Shown: positions 1 to 7,025, counted from the stretch's first letter. The stretch: DNA of 19,826 nucleotides from Candidatus Woesearchaeota archaeon (GCA_016219795.1 JACRKK010000108.1:1-19826), one strand, 5' to 3'. Notes: generated by a model from the sequence alone, not told the origin. Numbers and translations are program-made.

Positions 1-240
1 CGTGTATTTTTTTGGCCCAAAGTGGTGGAGATACGCAGGAACTCTGGCCTGTCGTATCAAAGCGTTAATTTTTTGTACTATGTTCTTTTTGTTCTCCATG
101 GGGAGCTAGTCCTCCCCACCCCTGCCAGCTTACGCTGGCGAGGGTTCTATATTAAGATTTTCACCGGTGCCATTACCACCGTAAAGTTTAAATATTAGTT
201 CAGTATTTTAAAATGACAACAAATCTGGAGGGGTGACCAT
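1..240. other. Left-edge region: inverted repeats, possible gene tail
   Basis: No complete gene is visible here. Two plus-strand frames are open from the left edge, one closing with TAG at 107-109 and one with TAG at 196-198. Either could be the tail of a gene entering from the left, but neither has recognisable protein features. Three inverted repeats follow one another. GATACGCAGG (30-39) pairs with CCTG-T-CGTATC (48-58). GGGGAG (100-105) pairs with CTCCCC (112-117). GCCAGC (124-129) pairs with GCTGGC (134-139), and the stem extends outward by CCCT/AGGG around one bulged G. T-rich runs lie between the first and second. These could be transcript-end structures of an upstream gene or part of a small RNA. 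The last 55 bases are the promoter of the next gene. Confidence 0.35.
187..194 (+). promoter_or_regulatory. TATA box of the lipoprotein gene
   Basis: TTTAAATA is centred about 50 bases before the ATG at 241. Archaeal initiation roughly 26 bases downstream would give a leader of about 24 bases. That leader contains GGAGGGGTGA (227-236), a strong match to the complement of the archaeal 16S 3' end, ending 4 bases before the ATG. Promoter and ribosome binding site together fix the start of the gene. Confidence 0.6.
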
Positions 241-1482
241 ATGTATACCAAAAAAGGGATGTCCATCGTTATTGCGTTAATGCTTCTTATAGTTATTGCA
301 GGGTGTCAGATTGCACCAAAGCCAGCTGCACCATCAAACAACAACACTAATGTTTCTATAGAAGATATAGGTGATGTTGTCAAAGAAACTCCTAGAAACA
401 CAACACCTGCAAATGCGAGTACAACAGGCAAAAAAACATCCACATCTACCACCAACAAAACCGAGAAGGTTGTGGAAACAAAAGATGACAAACAATCCCC
501 CTATATTATTGAAGTCACAGAAAATGACCTTGTGAGTGTCAAGCCAAAAGGATCAGACCCAGATGGTGACAAAATAACCTTTACGTTCACAAAGCCATTG
601 AACGCAAGTGGGGAATGGCAAACTAAAATAGGGGATGCGGGAAAATATACCGCTAAAATAACTGCATATGACGGACAGCTTACGTCAACAAAAGAAGTTG
701 TTATTACCGTCAACCCTGCAAATCGGCCACCAACCATGCAGAAAGTGGCCGACATCAAAGTCAAAGAAGGGGAAACAGCCACCATTAAGCCAGAGGTCAG
801 TGATCCTGACGGAGACCAGGTAACCGTTACCTATGGGGGTTGGATGACTTCGTCAACCAAGAAAACCACCTCCAGCGATGCTGGGGAATATCAGGTAAAG
901 GTCACTGCAACAGACGGAAATTCAGAAGTGATTCAGAATATTAAAGTCACTGTTGAAGATGTCAACAGGCCTCCAACCATCGAAATAATGCGGAACGTAA
1001 CTGTCATAGAAGGGAGCAAAGTAACCTTAACACCAAAAGTTGCTGATCCTGATGGTGACACGGTTAAGATAACCTACGGTGGTAATCTTACAAAGAATGG
1101 GGTCTGGGAAACCAAGAAAGGTGAAGCGGGGACTTATGAAATACCCCTTACTGCATCTGATGGAAAAACCGAGACAAAGACAAGTGTTGTGGTAACCATC
1201 AAGCCACTCAACAGGCCACCTACCATTGAAATGAACAGCACTGTAACGGTAGAGGAAGGCGATTCCGTCAAATTGAAGCCTATGGTAAAAGATCCAGAAG
1301 GAGATCAGGTAAAGACTGTCTATAGCGGCTGGATGACTTCAGATACAAAAGTAACGGACTATAACAGTGCAGGAACGTATGCAGTCAAGATAACGGCAAC
1401 GGACAGCAAAGGTGAATCGACAGTCAAAGAAGTGACTGTGGTCGTCAAGAATAAGAACCGTGCACCGGTCTTTGACATTTAA
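241..1482 (+). CDS. Secreted lipoprotein with four tandem Ig/cadherin-like domains
   Basis: Function is unknown beyond a cell-surface structural or adhesive role. The N-terminus has a basic start, a hydrophobic stretch and a lipobox VIAGC, with Cys22 as the likely lipidated residue. Residues about 30-85 are a Thr/Ser/Asn/Lys-rich linker. Four repeats of about 81 residues follow (roughly 86-166, 167-247, 248-329, 330-413). Each has a V-x-EG or related start, a D-P-(D/E)-G-D motif typical of calcium-binding PKD, cadherin and Ig-like folds, then AG-x-Y and TA-x-D, and closes with N-R-(P/A)-P. The protein stops right after the fourth repeat, with no second membrane segment. A T-rich tract after the stop (about 1489-1515) is a likely terminator. 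The last 38 bases overlap the convergent ribD. Assignment to an Ig-like repeat lipoprotein is firm; ligand and exact fold family are not. Confidence 0.88.
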   Translation: MYTKKGMSIVIALMLLIVIAGCQIAPKPAAPSNNNTNVSIEDIGDVVKETPRNTTPANASTTGKKTSTSTTNKTEKVVETKDDKQSPYIIEVTENDLVSVKPKGSDPDGDKITFTFTKPLNASGEWQTKIGDAGKYTAKITAYDGQLTSTKEVVITVNPANRPPTMQKVADIKVKEGETATIKPEVSDPDGDQVTVTYGGWMTSSTKKTTSSDAGEYQVKVTATDGNSEVIQNIKVTVEDVNRPPTIEIMRNVTVIEGSKVTLTPKVADPDGDTVKITYGGNLTKNGVWETKKGEAGTYEIPLTASDGKTETKTSVVVTIKPLNRPPTIEMNSTVTVEEGDSVKLKPMVKDPEGDQVKTVYSGWMTSDTKVTDYNSAGTYAVKITATDSKGESTVKEVTVVVKNKNRAPVFDI

Positions 1483-2596
1483 TAGCTTTCTTTATTTTTT
1501 GTTTCTTTTCTTTTGCTCTGTGAGGGAGGTATGCTTCGAGAAGGATATTGTCTCCAAACCGTTGAAACTGAAGAGGAGTTAATGGAATTGCATCTGCAAC
1601 GCGCTTAATTTCTAGATTTCCCACAAAACTCTTATCGCCCCCCAGAAGTAGGGGTGCAACAAAAACCGCTATTTTATCCGCAAGCTGTTCTTTGAGAAAG
1701 GCAGTGTGTATGGCTGTGCCCCCCTCTACCATGACTCCCGCCACACCGTGTGAACCAAGCCACTGCAAAAGCTGGCCTAAATCAACCAAACGCTTCTTTC
1801 CACAGATGATTACTGTATACCCTTTGTCTTGCAGCTGCTTCAATTTGCGTTGATTACAGAAAGCTGTAGTGGCTATAACAACATTTTTGTCTGAGAGCAC
1901 CGCTGCACCAGAAGGGATATTCAGCCTGGAATCCACCACCACCCGTAGAGGGTCATGCGGTTTTTCGGGAAATCTGCAGGAAAGTCTTGGATTGTCTGCA
2001 AGTACAGTCCCAATTCCTACAAGAACAGCATCATAGCGTCTTCGAAGGTAATGTGCATGAATCCTTGCTTCCTCATTGGTAATCCAGCGGGAATCTCCGC
2101 AGGAGGTGGCAAGTTTACCATCAAGACTTACTGCAACTTTCAGTAGAACAAAAGGCAGTTTTGTCAGAATGTATTTCACAAAGACCTCATTCTGAACAGT
2201 AGCCTCCTCTTTAAGGAGGCCTGCATCCACCTTTATTCCTGCCCTCTGAAGCTCCTCTATCCCCCTGCCATTGACTAACGGGTTTGGATCCTGCATCGCC
2301 ACAACTACTCTGGAAACCCCAGAGGCAATCAATGCACTGCTGCAGGGCCCTGTCTTTCCTGTATGGCAGCAGGGTTCAAGAGTAAGGTAGATGGTAGCTC
2401 CCTTTGCTTGTGGTCCTACTTTTTTTAATGCTACAATTTCAGCATGGTCCCCACCATAGCATGCGTGATAGCCCTCTGCAATGATACGGCCATTCTTGAC
2501 AATCACACAGCCCACTAGAGGGTTGCTTTTCACAAAACCAACCCCCTTCTCTGCCAAGGCAATGGCTTTCCGCATAAAAAAAGTGTCTGTCTTCAT
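1445..2596 (-). CDS. ribD: Bifunctional riboflavin biosynthesis deaminase/reductase RibD
   Basis: This protein deaminates the pyrimidine made from GTP and then reduces its ribose side chain with NADPH, the second and third steps of riboflavin synthesis. The N-terminal cytidine-deaminase-like domain (about 1-145) has the zinc site: His51 with Glu53 in HAE, and Cys76 and Cys85 in the E-P-C-C-H-T-G-K-T-G-P-C stretch. The reductase domain (about 146-360) has S-L-D-G-K, the D-S-R-W-I-T segment, V-G-I-G-T-V-L-A-D-N-P and the V-E-G-G nucleotide-binding motif. It resembles the fused bacterial RibD/RibG, whereas most archaea have only a stand-alone reductase and another deaminase route. It is the last gene of the operon and its ATG overlaps the ribBA stop by 4 bases. 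The C-terminus runs about 24 Lys-rich residues past the usual end, into the terminator and 3' end of the convergent lipoprotein gene. Confidence 0.95.
   Translation of the reverse strand: MKTDTFFMRKAIALAEKGVGFVKSNPLVGCVIVKNGRIIAEGYHACYGGDHAEIVALKKVGPQAKGATIYLTLEPCCHTGKTGPCSSALIASGVSRVVVAMQDPNPLVNGRGIEELQRAGIKVDAGLLKEEATVQNEVFVKYILTKLPFVLLKVAVSLDGKLATSCGDSRWITNEEARIHAHYLRRRYDAVLVGIGTVLADNPRLSCRFPEKPHDPLRVVVDSRLNIPSGAAVLSDKNVVIATTAFCNQRKLKQLQDKGYTVIICGKKRLVDLGQLLQWLGSHGVAGVMVEGGTAIHTAFLKEQLADKIAVFVAPLLLGGDKSFVGNLEIKRVADAIPLTPLQFQRFGDNILLEAYLPHRAKEKKQKIKKAIKCQRPVHGSYS
1489..1515 (+). terminator. T-rich terminator of the lipoprotein gene
   Basis: The stretch after the lipoprotein stop is almost pure pyrimidine with repeated runs of T. 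Archaeal polymerase commonly releases at oligo-T in the non-template strand. It lies inside the 3' coding end of ribD, where the complement encodes a Lys-rich tail. Confidence 0.45.
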
Positions 2597-3783
2597 GGAA
2601 GGATATGCCCCATCTTTTTCTGCTTTGTTTTCAGATAAAAACGATTGGAAGAGTTGGGCCTTATAAGTAAGGGAACACGCTCTGCAATATGCACCCCGTA
2701 TTCCTCCAGCCCCACAATCTTCTGGGGATTATTAGTAAGGAGTCGGATAGTGGAAATTCCCATATCCTTAAGCATCTGCGCTGCAACACCGTATTCTCTC
2801 ATATCACCTTTAAATCCCAGCCGGTGATTTGCCTCCACCGTATCGAGTCCTTTATCCTGCAAATTATACGCCTTTAGCTTGTTGATAAGGCCGATGCCTC
2901 TGCCTTCCTGTCGAAGATAAATAATCACACCAGTACCTTCCTCTGCAACTGCAGCAAACGATTTTTCAAGTTGCTCCCCGCAATCGCAGCGCTGTGAATG
3001 AAAAATATCGCCGGTAACACATTCCGAATGGATCCTGACCAGTACGGGCTTCTTTCCGCTTACCCTTCCATGGATAAGGGCAATATGCTCTTTGCTTCCT
3101 GGCTTATGTTGACAAGTATAGACAAGAATGCGGAACCTGCCGTAGGGTGTGGGTATAGACGATGCTGCCCTACGTTCAATAGACTGCCCCCGTTTTTTCA
3201 AATAAGAAATAAGATCAGCTATGGAAACAATAATAAGGTGATATTTTGCTGCAAATTTCTTAAGGTCGGGCATACGTGCCATTTTGCCATTATCGTTAAT
3301 AATCTCACAGGTAACACCTGCAGGATAGCAACCAGCAAGCCTCGCCAGATCCACTGCTGCCTCAGTATGTCCCGGCCTCTCAAGCACGCCTCCATCCCGT
3401 GCCCGTAATGGGAAAACATGTCCAGGCATCATAATCTCCGGGGGGGTGGTTTTAGGGTCAAGAACTGCCTTGATAGTTGCTGCACGATTGTGAGCTGAAA
3501 TGCCTGTCCCCTTGCAGCAATTAATGGATACAGTGAAGGGCGTACCAAAAGAATCAGTATTGCTCTTCACCATATTAGGAATACCAAGCTCATCAAGTCT
3601 CTCCCCTACAATAGGCATGCATACAAGGCCCCTGCAATGACGGATCATAAACGTTATGATTTCAGGGGTTACTTTTTCTGCAGGAATCTGTAAATCTCCT
3701 TCATTCTCCCTGTTCGCGTCATCTACTACGATAACGGGTTTCCCTGCCCTAAATGCGTCCAGTGCTTGGGGGATGGTATTCAT
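2593..3783 (-). CDS. ribBA: Bifunctional DHBP synthase / GTP cyclohydrolase II RibBA
   Basis: It supplies both precursors of riboflavin: 3,4-dihydroxy-2-butanone 4-phosphate from ribulose 5-phosphate, and the first pyrimidine from GTP. The N-terminal RibB domain (about 1-200) has the metal and substrate motif D-D-A-N-R-E-N-E-G-D (21-30), G-I-S-A-H-N-R-A (94-101), and R-P-G-H-T-E-A-A-V-D (136-145). The C-terminal GTP cyclohydrolase II domain (about 205-385) has the zinc cysteines at 255, 266 and 268 (the last two in R-C-D-C-G-E), the catalytic R-Q-E-G-R-G-I-G segment (291-298), and T-N-N-P-Q-K (350-355). Length (396) is normal for the bacterial fusion. Most archaea instead use GTP cyclohydrolase III (ArfA), so this is a bacterial-type enzyme in an archaeal operon. 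It overlaps ribH upstream and ribD downstream by 4 bases each. Confidence 0.95.
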   Translation of the reverse strand: MNTIPQALDAFRAGKPVIVVDDANRENEGDLQIPAEKVTPEIITFMIRHCRGLVCMPIVGERLDELGIPNMVKSNTDSFGTPFTVSINCCKGTGISAHNRAATIKAVLDPKTTPPEIMMPGHVFPLRARDGGVLERPGHTEAAVDLARLAGCYPAGVTCEIINDNGKMARMPDLKKFAAKYHLIIVSIADLISYLKKRGQSIERRAASSIPTPYGRFRILVYTCQHKPGSKEHIALIHGRVSGKKPVLVRIHSECVTGDIFHSQRCDCGEQLEKSFAAVAEEGTGVIIYLRQEGRGIGLINKLKAYNLQDKGLDTVEANHRLGFKGDMREYGVAAQMLKDMGISTIRLLTNNPQKIVGLEEYGVHIAERVPLLIRPNSSNRFYLKTKQKKMGHILP

Positions 3784-4199
3784 CGCTGCATCTCCTTCAT
3801 ACGCTTTATCATGACTACCGCCGCATGCACAGCCCGCCTGGCATACTCTTCTGTCCTTGCCAATGCCTGATCCCTTGTCGCCCCTGGGCCGGCAACACCA
3901 TGGGTTACTGGTTTTTCATATTCCAACGATAACGAAACCAATGCATGGGCACAGCTTTCCCCTACAATGCTATCATGGGCCGTCTCCCCTCTCAGTATAG
4001 CACCCAGAGTTACAATACCATCTACATCTGCCCTCTTAAGAAGGGCTTTGACTGCAAGCGGCATCTCAAAACAGCCAGGAACTAAGATAACTTCCATAAT
4101 GGAGACTGCATCTTCCTGTGCCTGTGCCCGTGCAGCCAGTAGCATAGGCTGGATAATATCTGGATTGATTTCTGTTGCAACGATGGCAATGCCTGTCAT
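3780..4199 (-). CDS. ribH: 6,7-dimethyl-8-ribityllumazine synthase
   Basis: It condenses the butanone phosphate with the ribitylaminouracil to give lumazine, the substrate of riboflavin synthase. Diagnostic segments are V-P-G-C-F-E-M-P-L-A, the D-G-I-V-T-L-G-A-I-L-R-G-E-T-A-H-D core with the catalytic His, and the K-P-V-T-H-G-V-A-G-P-G-A-T segment followed by Y-A-R-R-A-V. I place the start at 4199 rather than at the in-frame ATG at 4232, because GGAGG lies 7 bases before 4199 and the protein then begins M-T-G-I-A-I-V-A-T, as the family does. This gives 139 residues, usual for archaea. The ribC stop is one base upstream, so the two are translationally linked. The sequence looks archaeal rather than bacterial. 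Confidence 0.94.
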   Translation of the reverse strand: MTGIAIVATEINPDIIQPMLLAARAQAQEDAVSIMEVILVPGCFEMPLAVKALLKRADVDGIVTLGAILRGETAHDSIVGESCAHALVSLSLEYEKPVTHGVAGPGATRDQALARTEEYARRAVHAAVVMIKRMKEMQR

Positions 4200-4200
4200 G

Positions 4201-4668
4201 TTATTTCCTCCGCAATGGCCCTGCATCCGCAAATCCTTGCCGTCTTCCTAATCCAGCCCAAGGTCTCAAAGAATCCTTGCCTTCCAGAAGCGCAAGAGCA
4301 TTGAGGGCATGCTTTGAAGCCCTGTTTTTCACAACATTAAAGAGAGTATCAGCATCAGGTGATTCATCCATATGGACAAAGACTTCCAGGATGTGTTTGC
4401 TACAGAGAAGCTGCACCTGTTGCAGCCCAAGGGAAGCTTCGTGCGCGCACTGCTTGTCAATGGGTTTGTCTCCTGGCATCCCCAACGCAAGACAGATGTC
4501 ACACCCATATTTTTCAAAAAGAATCTTGCATGCCACGGGAAGATCTTTGATGCCTGGAACAGTATAGCGTTCTATAACAATAGATTTATTACTCACTTTG
4601 AACACTTCTTCCACAAAAGCAAACAGGTCAACGGTTGCAAAAGTTGTATCTGCAACACCTACTTTCAT
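4201..4668 (-). CDS. ribC: Archaeal riboflavin synthase
   Basis: It dismutates two lumazines into riboflavin and the pyrimidine precursor. This is the archaeal enzyme, a distant homologue of lumazine synthase and unrelated to bacterial RibE. The N-terminus M-K-V-G-V-A-D-T-T-F-A, the Y-T-V-P-G-I-K-D-L-P-V-A-C-K segment, the C-A-H-E-A-S-L-G-L segment and the C-terminal R-Q-G-F-A-D-A-G-P-L are all characteristic. The length of 155 residues is typical. Its start overlaps the ribK stop by 4 bases, so it is the second gene of the operon. Confidence 0.95.
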   Translation of the reverse strand: MKVGVADTTFATVDLFAFVEEVFKVSNKSIVIERYTVPGIKDLPVACKILFEKYGCDICLALGMPGDKPIDKQCAHEASLGLQQVQLLCSKHILEVFVHMDESPDADTLFNVVKNRASKHALNALALLEGKDSLRPWAGLGRRQGFADAGPLRRK

Positions 4669-5309
4669 GAGAACTTCACCTCTACCACATCCCCATCTTG
4701 AAGTTTCAAGACATCCCTCAAAAAGACAGAAGCAATGAGTTCAATGATTTGCGGAGTATGGCTTGTCCTGTCAGGTCGAAGCAATGCACCCTGCACGGTT
4801 TTCTTATGTGCTGTAATCGAAAGAGGGTAGCACGATACACCTCCAAAGGTGCGATTATCGCTCTGGAATGCCTCAATGCGCAGGGGAGTTATCATCTCCA
4901 GCTGCGGCATAATGTCTTGTTCTATCGTTATATTAAGGGTACCTGTGTAGGGAAAGAAACCTACTGCTTTCTCAAGGTACGGAACATATTTCTTCATGTA
5001 ATAGCCACCCTCTCCAAGCCCAGTCACCACTTTACCACATATAGAACCCGGTACCAATGCTTTATGGAGCTTTTGGTGGATGCTTTGCAGATAATGGATT
5101 CCTGACGATGCAATCTGGATACGGACTCCGTTGACTGCAACATGGCGCTTGATGTAGGCAAGCCCCTCAAGGTCCACAAGCCAGCGCGAAATCGTCTGCT
5201 GGCTAACACCAACAATTTGCGCAAGTTGATCTGTCGTTGCCTTGACTTCCTTATGGATTCCATCGTTCTCCAGAAAATGCAGGAGAAGGGGGAGGTATTT
5301 CGAAGACAT
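4665..5309 (-). CDS. ribK: CTP-dependent riboflavin kinase with HTH regulator domain (RbkR type)
   Basis: It phosphorylates riboflavin to FMN, using CTP in the characterised archaeal family. Residues about 1-80 form a winged HTH (A-T-T-D-Q-L-A-Q-I-V-G-V-S-Q-Q-T-I-S-R-W). The kinase domain (about 90-214) starts with G-K-V-V-T-G-L-G-E-G-G-Y-Y-M and contains F-P-Y-T-G-T-L-N and the F-G-G-V-S-C-Y segment. Archaeal proteins with this arrangement are known as RbkR, which act as both kinase and repressor/activator of riboflavin genes. It is first in the operon. The TATA box centred about 27 bases before the ATG suggests a leaderless mRNA, and a perfect palindrome lies just upstream of that box. Kinase assignment is firm; the regulator role is by family analogy. 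Confidence 0.93.
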   Translation of the reverse strand: MSSKYLPLLLHFLENDGIHKEVKATTDQLAQIVGVSQQTISRWLVDLEGLAYIKRHVAVNGVRIQIASSGIHYLQSIHQKLHKALVPGSICGKVVTGLGEGGYYMKKYVPYLEKAVGFFPYTGTLNITIEQDIMPQLEMITPLRIEAFQSDNRTFGGVSCYPLSITAHKKTVQGALLRPDRTSHTPQIIELIASVFLRDVLKLQDGDVVEVKFS

Positions 5310-5332
5310 GACCTCTGGAGAAGAAAGGCAAC

Positions 5333-5340
5333 TTATAAAT
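5333..5340 (-). promoter_or_regulatory. TATA box of the riboflavin operon
   Basis: On the minus strand this reads ATTTATAA, centred 27-28 bases before the kinase ATG at 5309. Transcription would start at or next to the ATG, giving a leaderless mRNA. No FMN riboswitch is visible between this box and the gene, which fits control by a protein. Confidence 0.65.
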
Positions 5341-5358
5341 GTTTTGCTTCCTAAACAT

Positions 5359-5370
5359 GAGTAATTACTC
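5359..5370. promoter_or_regulatory. Perfect palindrome, candidate RbkR operator
   Basis: GAGTAATTACTC is a 12-base perfect palindrome lying about 18 bases upstream of the riboflavin operon TATA box. It covers the last codons and stop of the zinc-ribbon gene of the preceding operon. The kinase it precedes carries an HTH domain of the RbkR type, so an autoregulatory operator is a reasonable inference. I cannot compare it to known RbkR motifs here. Confidence 0.4.
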
Positions 5371-5508
5371 TTTTTTATGGACGTGGTTTCTCACCAGAAA
5401 AGAGAACCCACAATAAACGCATGCCTTTCGCTTGTCAGAAAGGACACTGGATGTTGGCTGGTATCTCATTCGTTGCTTACAGCGAGGGCATTGCAGGAGA
5501 AGTATCAT
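5365..5508 (-). CDS. 47-residue zinc-ribbon protein
   Basis: The ATG at 5508 overlaps the scpB stop as ATGA, and the frame stays open for 47 codons to TAA at 5367-5365. The product has two cysteine pairs, C7-P-R-C10 and C30-V-Y-C33, separated by 19 residues, followed by a G-F and a basic tail. This is a typical zinc-ribbon or rubredoxin-knuckle fold with very little else. The 4-base overlap, correct cysteine spacing and basic composition argue that it is real. It is the third gene of the operon with scpB. It might contact nucleic acid or a protein partner of the SMC system; no function is known to me. Confidence 0.82.
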   Translation of the reverse strand: MILLLQCPRCKQRMRYQPTSSVLSDKRKACVYCGFSFLVRNHVHKKE

Positions 5509-6353
5509 GTACCCTCATGCCTGTCAAGAAGAGTATCAATATCGTTTCCGGTCGCTGGCTCTGGCCCAGCATTCGTGGATTGCTGGCGTTTCATTTTTCT
5601 TTTGGGGAGGGCAGGAGATGGCACCTTGGGTTCTGATGAGACTTTTTCAAGCTGCTGTTCCTGTCGTTTTAGGGGTAGAACCTCTGTTTGTTCTTGAGAA
5701 GACTCTTCCTGAACGGTTGGTGCTTCTTCAGTAGGATATATTTCCAGGTTCTGTTCCGTAGACTTCCCTTCAGCTACAGGCGTGTTTGTTTCGTAAACCT
5801 GCAGTTTACCCACTGAACTATTTTTATAGTCACCTACTGTCTTTTGTTCCTCACCTGTTGTCCTGATGTTCTGGAACGATTTTTTTAAGGCTTCATGACC
5901 TGGAAGGTCAAAATAGTCATAGAATTTCTTGGTGAGCTTTAACAGAAAGGTCCTACCGTGCTTCTGACGGGTAAGAAAACCCATCTCTTCAATGACTGCA
6001 AGATGCTCATAGGCCTGTCCCCCCCTCACCCGGATGACCTCTGACTGTGTAATGGGCTGTTTCCAGGAGACAACGGCCAGGGTCTCAAGTAGGGTTTTGC
6101 TTAGCTCCGTGTGGGGGTTGATGCGCTGCACTAAGGGGAGGTGTTTTTCACGTACCGTAAGATGCCAGGAATTTCCCTCTTCTAACACCACAAGCGGGCT
6201 GTTGCGTGCCTGATACTGTGACTGAAGTTGCTTCAGCACTTTTGCAACAACATCTTTTCGTGACTGACACAAAGTAGCCAATTCATCCACAGAAATTTTC
6301 CTGCCAACGGCAAAGAGTAATGCCTCTAGATTTGCGAGGAGTTCTTCATTCAT
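5505..6353 (-). CDS. scpB: Chromosome segregation/condensation protein ScpB, extended
   Basis: ScpB is the winged-helix kleisin-associated subunit of the SMC-ScpAB complex, which compacts and segregates DNA. The first winged helix (about 1-75) begins with the family-like L-E-A-L-L-F-A-V-G-R-K-I-S. The second (about 82-165) has L-L-E-T-L-A-V-V-S-W-K-Q-P-I-T-Q-S-E-V, then R-V-R-G-G, and ends with F-Y-D-Y-F-D-L-P. Typical ScpB stops near residue 180. This one continues with about 110 residues of Glu/Gln/Lys/Pro-rich, probably disordered sequence. It overlaps the upstream gene and the downstream zinc-ribbon gene by 4 bases each. No recognisable scpA lies next to it. Confidence 0.88.
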   Translation of the reverse strand: MNEELLANLEALLFAVGRKISVDELATLCQSRKDVVAKVLKQLQSQYQARNSPLVVLEEGNSWHLTVREKHLPLVQRINPHTELSKTLLETLAVVSWKQPITQSEVIRVRGGQAYEHLAVIEEMGFLTRQKHGRTFLLKLTKKFYDYFDLPGHEALKKSFQNIRTTGEEQKTVGDYKNSSVGKLQVYETNTPVAEGKSTEQNLEIYPTEEAPTVQEESSQEQTEVLPLKRQEQQLEKVSSEPKVPSPALPKRKMKRQQSTNAGPEPATGNDIDTLLDRHEGT

Positions 6354-6934
6354 GGAGAAGTTGGTGCTGAAAGCACATACTGTTCACCTTCTTTTTTTAA
6401 TTTGCCTATATTGACAAAACCATCAAGCATAGGTGTAAGCTTTTCGGATGCGATACCTACTTCTGTGGAGATTTCAGCAACAGTCATGGCTTTTCCTTTC
6501 AATAAGAATTCAACAAAGTTTAAGAGTAATGAAAGGAAATTCTTATTCAGCACCCTATTGTCACCCATCATGGAGCGGGCAATAGTATCAACCGAATGAA
6601 GTTTGCCCTGCAAATCTGTGAGATAATCTGTCATTTCTTGGCATGTCCAGGTGAGAGACTCAGGTTGATCAACTTCCACAGATGATGGCATATAATCAAA
6701 GCAAAAGCCGGTGAGGGAATAGATATCTTCTGCCTCAAGTTCAAGTTCTGCAAATGTGCCCCAATATCCCTCTTTTTCTTCTGGTTGTTCTTTTGCAACC
6801 TGCAAGAGCTTCAGATGGGGTTCTTTTTTTATCTTTTCAAGGTAATCGGCAAGAGTTTTTTCAACAAATGCCTTAGGCGTCCCTACCACTTCCAGAATTG
6901 CTCTAAAGCGTACCGCCGGTTTTTGTTCTTCCAT
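6350..6934 (-). CDS. Conserved-looking hypothetical protein with C-terminal winged-helix region
   Basis: I do not recognise a named family. Residues 1-90 look like a compact alpha/beta domain (F-R-A-I-L-E-V-V-G-T-P at the start, later C-F-D-Y-M-P-S-S-V-E-V). A central helical part follows (about 95-140), with M-T-D-Y-L-T-D-L-Q-G-K-L. The last 50 residues look like a winged HTH: M-T-V-A-E-I-S-T-E-V-G-I-A-S-E-K-L, then a G-K-L-K-K-E-G-E-Q-Y-V-L wing. It is first in a three-gene operon with scpB and the zinc-ribbon gene. That position could suit a kleisin-like partner, but I see no ScpA signature. The start is supported by a TATA box centred 26-27 bases before the ATG. Confidence 0.8.
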   Translation of the reverse strand: MEEQKPAVRFRAILEVVGTPKAFVEKTLADYLEKIKKEPHLKLLQVAKEQPEEKEGYWGTFAELELEAEDIYSLTGFCFDYMPSSVEVDQPESLTWTCQEMTDYLTDLQGKLHSVDTIARSMMGDNRVLNKNFLSLLLNFVEFLLKGKAMTVAEISTEVGIASEKLTPMLDGFVNIGKLKKEGEQYVLSAPTSP

Positions 6935-6956
6935 GATACATTGGGTCGATTGCTTC

Positions 6957-6964
6957 TTTTAAAA
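6957..6964 (-). promoter_or_regulatory. TATA box of the scpB operon
   Basis: TTTTAAAA is symmetric. On the minus strand its centre lies 26-27 bases before the ATG at 6934, which predicts a leaderless transcript. A second box for the plus-strand gene lies 39 bases to the right, so this 90-base gap is a divergent promoter pair. Confidence 0.6.
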
Positions 6965-6995
6965 TGTTTCGATTGCTGCCCTTAAGAACGCTATG

Positions 6996-7003
6996 TTTTT
7001 AAA
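6996..7003 (+). promoter_or_regulatory. TATA box of the membrane peptidase gene
   Basis: TTTTTAAA is centred about 26 bases before the ATG at 7026. This supports 7026 over the in-frame ATG at 6993, which would place the promoter inside the coding sequence. Confidence 0.55.
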
Positions 7004-7025
7004 GGAGGGGTGTTTTCATAGAATA

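Noticed and set aside
2998..3408. 136-residue plus-strand ORF opposite ribBA
   Set aside because: Shadow of ribBA, whose catalytic motifs are intact on the minus strand.
4200..4232. Longer RibH starting at 4232
   Set aside because: The GGAGG site 7 bases before 4199 and alignment to the family start favour 4199; the extension overlaps ribC coding.
5310..5358. FMN riboswitch upstream of the riboflavin operon
   Set aside because: The space between TATA box and ATG is too short and no conserved riboswitch core is present.
5377..5697. Plus-strand ORF opposite scpB and the zinc-ribbon gene
   Set aside because: It runs antisense to two genes linked by a 4-base overlap and has no recognisable features.
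6350..6934. Calling this gene scpA because it precedes scpB
   Set aside because: No kleisin N-terminal or C-terminal signature is visible; position alone is not enough.
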